Shown: one piece after another, positions 5,740-11,181 of the stretch
How the letters are laid out: each line of letters begins with the position of its first letter
Numbering within the stretch: position 1 is the stretch's first letter
Assembly: GCA_023246415.1 (NCBI GenBank)
Contig: JAHFIK010000019.1
Coordinates: 7,140-18,320 of the forward strand
Origin: Candidatus Uhrbacteria bacterium
GTDB taxonomy: Bacteria; Patescibacteriota; Patescibacteriia; 2-12-FULL-60-25
Direction: 5' to 3'
DNA length: 11,181 nucleotides
Notes under the pieces: generated by a model
What the model was told of the DNA's origin: nothing
Databases searched by the model: none
Seen by the model: only the letters and a program-made list of their open reading frames with translations
Program-made: the position numbers and the translations under genes

Positions 5740-6948
5740 ATGACGCATTTCCTCTTCTTCGGAACCCATCCACGACTGTCCCTCGCGGAATTTAAGGCCG
5801 CGTCCCCGCACACAAAGGCGCCACTCACCGTCGCAACCTGTGCGATCGTTGATGATCCGAAATGGGATGGCGAACGGCTCATGCAAATGCTTGGCGGAAC
5901 GGTGAAGCTCGGGGACGTCCTTGAAACGGTCGACGTTGAAGAATTGGATGCCGTTCATCTCATCGACCTCATCATTAACGCGACTGGCGTCACGCCTACG
6001 TCACTTGATTTCGGATTGACGATCGTCGGCGGATCGCCAGGCGTCCGGAAGACGCTTGAGAAATTCCCGATCCAACTCAAACGCGCACTGCGGGATCGCG
6101 AGATCCGTTCGCGTTGGGTGACCGCAGAAGATGGCGGCATGATTTCGCCGGCGGCGGTCGCAAAGCTCAACCTCACATCCGAAGGATGGGATCTGGTCCT
6201 CATCGTTGAACACGGGAATGTCCATATTGGAAAAACAACACACGTCCAAGATGCCGACGCCTGGAGCCATCGTGATTTCGGTCGCCCACAGCGGGACGAC
6301 CGTGCAGGAATGCTTCCGCCGAAACTCGCGCGCATCATGGTGAACCTCGCGCACATCACGGATGGCGAAACGGTGTTCGATCCCTTCTGCGGAAATGGAA
6401 CAATTCTCATGGAAGCGGCGCTCGCGACTCCGGCATATCTCATCATCGGGAGCGATATCGAAGCACGGCAGACTGCCACGACGGAAATGAACGATGCCTG
6501 GCTCGTTGAAGAAGGGATTCTTACGTCGGAAGATGCGGAACGATTCAAGACATTCACCTGTGATGCGCGCGGCGTTTCGCACGTCCTCCCGAAAACGAGT
6601 GTTGATGCGGTGATCACGGAAGGGATGCTCGGACCACCGCTTCGCGGGGGTGAATCATTGCAGTCCATTGAGCGAAACCAGAAAGATATCGAAGATCTGT
6701 GGCGCGCATCGCTCCAGGATTGGAAAAAGCTCCTCACGCCGCAGAATCGCATTGTCGGAATCTGGCCCTCATTTAAAACAGAGCACGGCCTTGCCCGCGT
6801 CGGGCTTGATGCCGACCTCGCGGACCTCGGGTACGAACTCGTGAATCCGCTTGATGGCTGGGACAACTCCAACGATCCGCTCGTTTATCATCGGCAGGGT
6901 CAGCACGTGGCGCGGAGAATCGTGATCCTCAAGAAGAGGTCGACGTAA
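5740..6948 (+). CDS. Trm11/TrmG10-like tRNA guanosine N2-methyltransferase (COG1041 type)
   Basis: This 402-residue protein has an N-terminal part (1 to about 170) in the position of a THUMP-type tRNA-binding region and a C-terminal Rossmann methyltransferase. Signatures are RPQRDDRAGMLPPKLA (182-197) leading into the first helix, the SAM-binding motif VFDPFCGNGTI (212-222), an acidic residue after the next strand (Asp239) and CDARG (274-278). Members methylate G10 of tRNA in archaea and eukaryotes; the bacterial substrate is less certain. Motif IV, usually DPPYG, is TEGMLGPPLRG here (293-303). A variant with LGP seems usual in bacterial relatives, but I recall this rather than having checked it. 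No Shine-Dalgarno precedes the ATG. Confidence 0.8.
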   Translation: MTHFLFFGTHPRLSLAEFKAASPHTKAPLTVATCAIVDDPKWDGERLMQMLGGTVKLGDVLETVDVEELDAVHLIDLIINATGVTPTSLDFGLTIVGGSPGVRKTLEKFPIQLKRALRDREIRSRWVTAEDGGMISPAAVAKLNLTSEGWDLVLIVEHGNVHIGKTTHVQDADAWSHRDFGRPQRDDRAGMLPPKLARIMVNLAHITDGETVFDPFCGNGTILMEAALATPAYLIIGSDIEARQTATTEMNDAWLVEEGILTSEDAERFKTFTCDARGVSHVLPKTSVDAVITEGMLGPPLRGGESLQSIERNQKDIEDLWRASLQDWKKLLTPQNRIVGIWPSFKTEHGLARVGLDADLADLGYELVNPLDGWDNSNDPLVYHRQGQHVARRIVILKKRST

Positions 6949-6952
6949 ATAA

Positions 6953-7032
6953 GGAATGGAAAAAGGAAAAGAGAAAATGGAAAATGGCTCTAAAGGCCAT
7001 TTTCTCTTTTCCATTTTCCATTTCCCCATTCC
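6953..7032. repeat. Heptad-word inverted repeat after the methyltransferase gene
   Basis: Five 7-nt units of the AAAATGG type form the left arm, with GGAATGG at the outer end. The right arm has the complementary set. The one odd unit, AAAAGAG, is third from the outside on the left but fourth on the right. The best pairing is therefore slipped by one unit around the core GGCTCTAAAGGCC. It begins 5 nt after the stop codon and its T-rich right arm could help termination on the plus strand. Confidence 0.9.
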
Positions 7033-7035
7033 CGA

Positions 7036-7064
7036 TTGACAGAATCTCCTTTCCGTGCAAGATT
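7036..7064 (+). promoter_or_regulatory. Candidate promoter of the cNMP-like gene
   Basis: A consensus TTGACA (7036-7041) is followed by a 17-nt spacer and AAGATT (7059-7064). Inside it, AGAATCT (7041-7047) and AGATTCT (7060-7066) form a perfect 7-bp dyad with a 12-nt spacer, which looks like an operator. The leader would be about 48 nt and ends in a GAGGTGA ribosome-binding site (7109-7115). Confidence 0.45.
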
Positions 7065-7118
7065 CTAACGTTCCTTCTTCGCCCTTTTGACCCCAACCCA
7101 CAACCACAGAGGTGACGC

Positions 7119-8501
7119 ATGACTGACTCCGACTCCCGCGTCACTCGAACAGAGATGGCGCGGCAACAGCGAGAACGGATCACGGCGCTCAAGGCGCATC
7201 TTGTTGAAACGGGCACCGCACCCATCCATCTTAAACGCGGGACGGCACTGACGGTCCAAGGTGTCCTCATGGACACGGGAACCGCATTCTTCGTGGCGAG
7301 CGGATGTCTGCACGAGCAGGTCCGACTCGATCCGAATGGAACCAAGGAGACGTCGATCGGAACCTACCAATCCGGAAAGATCGCATTTCTCCAAGGACTG
7401 TTTGACGGAACGCTGGTCGGAAATCGCGCAAGAGCACTCACCACGATCATCGCATTCGAAGAGACCGACGTGTACCCGATCCGTCGTGAGATACTGGAAG
7501 CAGCCACGTTTCCAATCTCCATCCTCATCGGCGTCTACAATTCGCACACGCGACTCCTGCACATCCTCACGGATCTCTGCTCCACGAATCGCTACCTGCG
7601 GCTCGCGGCACAGTTCATCTTTGAGATGTACATGACACAACGGCGATTGTCGCAAGCGGAACAACGCGCAGAATCACTGGAAGATGAACGAGAAGAACTG
7701 ACCGCTCTCCTTGTGCGGGAACAACGACAGATCGACGACCTCGAAGCGACCATCGCCCAGCAACGTCTGCGAATTCGATTCCTGGAAGAAAATCCGTACG
7801 ACCGCGATGACATGCCGGAACCGTTGTCTCAACTGACGACCGTGCGACCAACGGCACCGATTTGCGATCCGGGATCACAGCCGTCACAGCCGCCGATGGC
7901 ATCGGTTGTCGATGAACCCATCCGTGCAGGTGATTGCGATGAAGCAACCCACGCCGAATCGACCGAATCCATTCCACCGGCATCGACGCATGATCCCAGC
8001 GATGGGACGAGCATCATCCCCGGACCAAATCCCTTGGAACTTGATGCCCCGTTTGACTTCGATGCTCCGCCGCTTCACAGCGACCTGATGGATATCGATG
8101 GACCAGCCGAAGAACGCCCAGAACGAACCGGCATGATCACTCCGCCGCCGCCTGAGAATCTCGATGACGTTGAAGTCATCATTGATCTCAACGCAGACGA
8201 GGTCGAGCTCGTTGAGCTGGACGCGAGTGGTCAACCGATTCTAGCTGAACCGGACGACGCCCACTTCAGTATCAGCGCTCCACCGACAGAGATGACGCCA
8301 GACGTAGACGATCGGCCGCGCCACACGATGGAATATTCGGAGGGCGCGTTCCAAAACTTCGGTTCCACATCGCCAGAACCAGAACGGATTCCCAAACCCA
8401 AAACAACAACGTTCATGGGAATCCCGGGTCCGGTCACGCTCAACAGCGTTCCGGCAACAGGCGCGCAAGTGGTTGTGAGTACAAAAGAAAAGAAACCGTG
8501 A
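7119..8501 (+). CDS. cNMP-binding-domain-like protein with coiled coil and long acidic tail
   Basis: Residues 36-130 resemble the cyclic-nucleotide-binding beta-barrel of the Crp family: LKRGTALTVQG, FFVASGCLHEQV, a GTYQSGKI turn and RARALTTIIAFEETDVYPI, which matches the RxAxxxAxxxxxxxxI end of that domain. The FGE ligand-binding motif is replaced by IAFLQG, so classic cAMP binding is doubtful. A helical segment (131-172) leads into a coiled coil (about 173-224). There is no helix-turn-helix. Residues 225-460 are low-complexity, rich in Pro, Asp and Glu, and probably disordered. So it is not a normal Crp regulator; it may be an oligomeric sensor or scaffold. GAGGTGA four bases before the ATG supports the start. 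The protein has 460 residues. Confidence 0.65.
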   Translation: MTDSDSRVTRTEMARQQRERITALKAHLVETGTAPIHLKRGTALTVQGVLMDTGTAFFVASGCLHEQVRLDPNGTKETSIGTYQSGKIAFLQGLFDGTLVGNRARALTTIIAFEETDVYPIRREILEAATFPISILIGVYNSHTRLLHILTDLCSTNRYLRLAAQFIFEMYMTQRRLSQAEQRAESLEDEREELTALLVREQRQIDDLEATIAQQRLRIRFLEENPYDRDDMPEPLSQLTTVRPTAPICDPGSQPSQPPMASVVDEPIRAGDCDEATHAESTESIPPASTHDPSDGTSIIPGPNPLELDAPFDFDAPPLHSDLMDIDGPAEERPERTGMITPPPPENLDDVEVIIDLNADEVELVELDASGQPILAEPDDAHFSISAPPTEMTPDVDDRPRHTMEYSEGAFQNFGSTSPEPERIPKPKTTTFMGIPGPVTLNSVPATGAQVVVSTKEKKP

Positions 8502-8525
8502 TTCCAATCGGAATCGCCTCAACAA

Positions 8526-8570
8526 AAACCCCGACAACGACGCACGTCTGTTGCCGGGGTTTCTCTTTTC
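8526..8570. terminator. Bidirectional intrinsic terminator between convergent genes
   Basis: AAACCCCG and CAAC pair with GTTG and CGGGGTTT with one mismatch, and GAC/GTC close the loop. On the plus strand TTTCTCTTTT follows the stem. On the minus strand TTTTTGTT follows. It can end both the 7119-8501 gene and the ferredoxin gene. Confidence 0.85.
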
Positions 8571-8650
8571 AGGTGAGTAGGGAGGTATGTGAGTAGGTGA
8601 GTAGGCCGGATCCGGCCTACTCACCTACTCACATACCTCCCTACTCACCT
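8571..8650. repeat. Perfect 80-bp palindrome made of 8-nt words
   Basis: Bases 8571-8610 are exactly the reverse complement of 8611-8650, with no spacer at the axis. Each arm is a leading AG, then four 8-nt units (GTGAGTAG three times and GGAGGTAT once, order 1-2-1-1) and the GCCGGA half of the core. It starts right at the end of the bidirectional terminator and ends 3 nt before the ferredoxin stop codon. Confidence 0.97.
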
Positions 8651-8653
8651 ATG

Positions 8654-8923
8654 CTACGGGTAGATTTGTTGTCCGCGATCATCAAACACCGCGATCGCCT
8701 GCACTGGACAGGACTGTGCGGCAAGGAGAATCGTATCCGCATCTGCGCCGTGCTCATCGACGATGTACGCCTTGTTTTCATCATCAATCTGAAACACCCC
8801 TGGCGCGACGGTGACGCATGGACCAGCGCCGATACACGCGTCGCGGTCGACCACGATTCTGGAGATCTTGAGCTGCTTCTTTTTTAAGAGCGGGTCGTTT
8901 TCAGTGAAATCAATGTCGGACAT
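8654..8923 (-). CDS. Small ferredoxin with three cysteine ligands, probably 3Fe-4S type
   Basis: This 89-residue protein has CIGAGPC (Cys30-Cys36), APGVF, and SCPVQAI (Cys72). In a normal 4Fe-4S ferredoxin the CxxC position is also a Cys; here it is Ala33, leaving three ligands. This pattern is typical of the small 3Fe-4S ferredoxins that serve P450s in actinobacteria. An extra N-terminal 20 residues precede the fold. It follows iscU on the same strand but 270 nt away, so co-transcription is uncertain. It could feed electrons to Fe-S assembly or be an unrelated carrier. No Shine-Dalgarno is visible. Confidence 0.88.
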   Translation of the reverse strand: MSDIDFTENDPLLKKKQLKISRIVVDRDACIGAGPCVTVAPGVFQIDDENKAYIVDEHGADADTILLAAQSCPVQAIAVFDDRGQQIYP

Positions 8924-8934
8924 AACGATGATGA

Positions 8935-8964
8935 TGGCTTGATGGTTGGATTGTTTGATTGCTG
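8935..8964. repeat. One-armed 8-nt word array upstream of the ferredoxin gene
   Basis: TGGCTTGA, TGGTTGGA, TTGTTTGA and a partial fourth unit repeat in tandem without a nearby complementary arm. The end shares 14 nt with the right arm at 9919-9946 in reverse complement, so the two could pair across iscU. The rest of 8965-9051 shows only a small GTGCG/CGCAC stem around 8977-8990. Confidence 0.7.
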
Positions 8965-9051
8965 TTTATCACAGACGTGCGTACTCGCACAAGGAACGGG
9001 ACCGTATCCTCTTAGAGACTTCCATCTGATCATACGCGCATCCCTGTTTCA

Positions 9052-9171
9052 CTTTCCCGAGGAGTCACCGACGAGGGATCCCTTAGAAGCGAGATTTGGA
9101 TGATGGAGATGCAACTTCTCTTTCAGATATCTTTTCCAAGGGATCCCTCGTCGGTGACTCCTCGGGAAAGT
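9052..9171. mobile_element. Element with perfect 33-bp terminal inverted repeats
   Basis: Bases 9052-9084 are exactly the reverse complement of 9139-9171. The 54-nt interior contains no word pattern or open frame. The inner ends carry AGGGATCCCT, itself a palindrome. The layout resembles a miniature inverted-repeat element or a very long-stemmed hairpin RNA. No clear target-site duplication flanks it, so mobility is unproven. It lies 22 nt after the iscU stop. The stretch GACGAGGGATCCCTT also occurs alone at 1003-1017. Confidence 0.5.
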
Positions 9172-9193
9172 AATAAAAACTCCGATCTCTTCA

Positions 9194-9862
9194 TCACGCC
9201 TGATCCGCCCCGAAGAACTTCTCGCGATAGAATCGGATGAGCTGTTCCACTTCAGGGATACAGGAAGGATCCCCGGTGCCGACTTTGGTCTTTGCCTGGA
9301 CCGCTTCGAGGGTGATGGCGCCATCAAGGACGGCTTCTTCGATGTCTTTATCCGTGACCTTTAGAACCGGGTCGATAATGCGTCCGTGCTCAATCTCGAT
9401 CTTTTCGTGCTGATTCGTTCGGCGATAGAAATCATTGATTGCGGCGCGGAGCGCTTTGTCACCAAGGACCGAGCAATGAATTTTTCGATTCGGCAATCCG
9501 CCCAGTCGTTCCATGATGTCTTGCGGGCGAAGCTGGCGCGCGCGATCCAGCGTCATCCCGCCGTTCTCGGTGACGATTGCCGACATCATTGATGTTGAGG
9601 CGATCGCACTCGCGCATCCAAAGGTCTGCCATTTGAGATCTGTAATCTGCGTCGTGTTCGGATCAACCACGATCCACACTTTCATCATATCGCCACATGC
9701 CGGCGACCCCACCATGCCCATCGATGCATCGCGATACGCGGCAACCATGTCATCCGTCATAAAATTCCGCGGATGAAAGAAATGATCTTTCACCTCATCA
9801 GAATAGAACCACGACTGCGCGCGGTCACGGGAGGTAATATCAGGTGATGTTTGGGTGTCCAT
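9194..9862 (-). CDS. iscU: IscU/NifU-type Fe-S cluster scaffold with degenerate Bfd-like C-terminus
   Basis: From the ATG at 9862 the protein has 222 residues. Residues 15-150 are the scaffold domain with its three conserved cysteines: SPACGDMM (Cys56, followed by Asp58), FGCASAI (Cys83) and IHCSVLGD (Cys130). It receives sulfur from IscS and builds Fe-S clusters. Residues 155-215 match the central 2Fe-2S (Bfd-like) domain of NifU in pattern (VTDKDIEEAV, then TKVGTG, then CIPEVEQL), but only Cys201 of the expected four remains; the CG of GTGCGSC is DP here, and the first CxC is gone. The frame stays open to 9913 but those codons lie in a word repeat, so the later ATG is preferred. No Shine-Dalgarno is seen. 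Confidence 0.92.
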   Translation of the reverse strand: MDTQTSPDITSRDRAQSWFYSDEVKDHFFHPRNFMTDDMVAAYRDASMGMVGSPACGDMMKVWIVVDPNTTQITDLKWQTFGCASAIASTSMMSAIVTENGGMTLDRARQLRPQDIMERLGGLPNRKIHCSVLGDKALRAAINDFYRRTNQHEKIEIEHGRIIDPVLKVTDKDIEEAVLDGAITLEAVQAKTKVGTGDPSCIPEVEQLIRFYREKFFGADQA

Positions 9863-9874
9863 AGCGTGAGGGAC

Positions 9875-9946
9875 TGTTTGATTGTTGGATTGCTTGATTG
9901 TTCTGTTTTTCAAAACTCAACAATCAAGCAATCCAGCAATCAAACA
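9875..9946. repeat. Octad-word inverted repeat between iscS and iscU
   Basis: Arms 9875-9902 and 9919-9946 are complementary at 27 of 28 positions. Each has three 8-nt units of the TGTTTGAT type and a partial fourth. The 16-nt loop has a T-run. It begins 10 nt after the iscS stop in reading direction and ends 12 nt before the iscU ATG. Confidence 0.93.
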
Positions 9947-9956
9947 ATTCTTATCT

Positions 9957-11181
9957 CTATATCTGTGAGGATTTCTTCTTCGCTGGAGTTTCTGAGAAGT
10001 GCGCCATATCCAGCCTGACCGGACTGATTGATCTCAAGAGTTTCAAAATCACCGGCATTTGCTTGATCACATACATCACATCTTCCTTTGTCGTCGCGTG
10101 TCCGAGCGTGAACCGGATGCTCCCATGTGCCGCTTCGTACGACAGGCCGGTTGCAAGAATCACGTGCGACGGATCGAGGGAGGTGGAGGCGCAGGCGGAC
10201 CCGGTGGAAACACGAATCCCTTTCGCATCCAGATACAGGATCATCGCTTCCCCCTCGACATCGAGGAATGACACGTTCGCATTATTCGGAAGCCGTTCTG
10301 TCGGATGACCATTCAATCGCGCCTTTGGGAGTTTGAGCAAACCCGTGATCAAGCGATCCCGGAGCGCAATCAACCGCGTATTTTCCTTTTCACGTTCGGC
10401 ATGTGCCAGTTCAAGCGCCGTCGCGAGTCCGATGATCCCTGGGACATTCTCCGTGCCCGCGCGCAATCCGCGTTCTTGTCCGCCACCAACCACCAACGGC
10501 TCAATTTTGAGACCGCGACGCGCATACAACACGCCAACCCCTTTCGGACCATAGAACTTCTGTGCGGATAGCGAAAGGAGATCAACGTGCAATTTCGTCA
10601 CATCAATATCCAGTGCGCCTGCCGTCTGGCACGCATCGGTGTGAAACAGCGGATAGACGGTGTCGTGCGCTTTTCGATACGCCAGAATGGCACGCCCGAT
10701 GTCAGCAATCGGTTGAATCGTCCCGATCTCATTATTCGCATGCATGATCGAGATCAGAACCGTCTGTTCCGTGATCGCTTTCTCCACGCTCTTTCGATCA
10801 ACCATGCCGTATGCATCGACCGGAAGAATCGTCAGCTCCACTTCTCCCCGTTTTGCCAATCGTTCAAGCTGTTCGAGAACGGCGTGATGTTCAATCGCCG
10901 TCGTGATGACATGCGTTCCTCGCTCGCGATGCGCGCGAATCACTCCCGTGATGGCGATATTGTCGGATTCGGTTCCGCCGGACGTAAAAATCACTTCATC
11001 CGGACGACTATTCAAAATGCTCGCGACACGCGTCCGCGCATCCAACACCGCGCGCTGTGCCGCCAGCCCCTCAGCGTGAAACGACGATGGGTTCCCATAC
11101 ATCCGATCAAAATACGGACGCATCGCTTTGAGGACGCGCGGGTCAACAGGGGTTGTTGCGGCGTGGTCGAGATAGATCGTT
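9957..11181 (-). CDS. iscS: Cysteine desulfurase, 5' end outside the window
   Basis: The frame runs off the window edge. The last visible codons read TIYLDHAATTPVDPRVL, the normal N-terminal region of IscS/NifS, so the ATG at 11123 is internal and only a few residues are missing. The enzyme uses pyridoxal phosphate to remove sulfur from cysteine and passes it to the scaffold. Counting from the Met at 11123: EHH with His80 stacks on the cofactor, HTDACQTAG (161-169) holds the cofactor Asp and Gln, SAQKFYGPKG carries the Schiff-base Lys189, and GSACAS carries the catalytic Cys311 in the long-loop position of the IscS/NifS group. The C-terminus is complete. It is followed 94 nt later by iscU, as expected for a sulfur-transfer pair. 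The symbol nifS would be equally defensible. Confidence 0.95.
   Translation of the reverse strand, partial: TIYLDHAATTPVDPRVLKAMRPYFDRMYGNPSSFHAEGLAAQRAVLDARTRVASILNSRPDEVIFTSGGTESDNIAITGVIRAHRERGTHVITTAIEHHAVLEQLERLAKRGEVELTILPVDAYGMVDRKSVEKAITEQTVLISIMHANNEIGTIQPIADIGRAILAYRKAHDTVYPLFHTDACQTAGALDIDVTKLHVDLLSLSAQKFYGPKGVGVLYARRGLKIEPLVVGGGQERGLRAGTENVPGIIGLATALELAHAEREKENTRLIALRDRLITGLLKLPKARLNGHPTERLPNNANVSFLDVEGEAMILYLDAKGIRVSTGSACASTSLDPSHVILATGLSYEAAHGSIRFTLGHATTKEDVMYVIKQMPVILKLLRSISPVRLDMAHFSETPAKKKSSQI

Noticed and set aside
5955..6872. A 305-codon open frame on the minus strand inside the methyltransferase gene
   Set aside because: It is Ser/Arg-rich with no fold-like pattern, and the plus-strand frame has clear methyltransferase motifs. 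It is a shadow frame.
7119..8501. Annotation as a Crp/Fnr transcription regulator
   Set aside because: No helix-turn-helix follows the barrel; a coiled coil and a disordered tail do.
9863..9913. An upstream start (9913) for iscU
   Set aside because: The extra residues are encoded by the word repeat and are Asn/Gln-rich without family similarity.
361..9946. The word repeats as CRISPR arrays
   Set aside because: Units are 7 or 8 nt with no spacers and are arranged as inverted arms. No cas genes are present.
361..9946. The word repeats as ordinary intrinsic terminators
   Set aside because: Most lack a T-run. Several lie inside an operon, before promoters or beside a normal terminator. A termination role for a few of them, such as 6953-7032, remains possible.

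Overview
The window reads as a compact bacterial chromosome segment with moderate GC, short gaps and ordinary stops (UGA ends several genes, so the Gracilibacteria/SR1 code is excluded). Housekeeping genes sit beside two large secreted or membrane proteins without recognisable families, and most starts lack a Shine-Dalgarno sequence. The COG1041-like tRNA methyltransferase and the overall style suggest a Patescibacteria/CPR lineage, possibly Peregrinibacteria/Peribacteria. That placement is inference, since no rRNA gene or strong marker is present.

Layout. Positions 1-1800 (minus strand) hold the classic rpsF-ssb-rpsR cluster (S6, SSB, S18), with a promoter near 1773-1801, a structured leader at 1669-1707 and a terminator at 1-40. 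Positions 1909-3094 (minus) hold a monocistronic lipoprotein gene with its own promoter and terminator. Positions 3175-5567 (minus) hold a 654-residue protein with a signal peptide, a LysM-like region, one internal membrane helix and a long cytoplasmic helical part; its 3' side is an unusual chain of hairpins ending in a terminator. The plus strand then carries a Trm11-like tRNA methyltransferase (5740-6948, possibly leaderless) and a cNMP-domain-like protein with a coiled coil and a long acidic tail (7119-8501). These face, across a bidirectional terminator, a minus-strand Fe-S cluster of genes: iscS/nifS (cut by the window edge), an IscU/NifU scaffold and a three-cysteine ferredoxin.

How the genes work together. 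IscS supplies sulfur to the IscU-type scaffold, and the ferredoxin may supply electrons or be a client. S6 and S18 pair on the ribosome, and their operon probably autoregulates through the leader. The other genes show no obvious shared pathway.

The most unusual signal lies between the genes. Seven gaps hold a long inverted repeat whose arms are tandem 7-nt or 8-nt words, and an eighth gap holds a one-armed 8-nt array. The words differ completely from site to site, apart from two same-word pairs flanking single genes. They occur between tandem, convergent and divergent genes, and often beside a normal terminator, so termination alone does not explain them. One is a perfect 80-bp palindrome. 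A separate element (9052-9171) has perfect 33-bp inverted ends around a 54-nt core.
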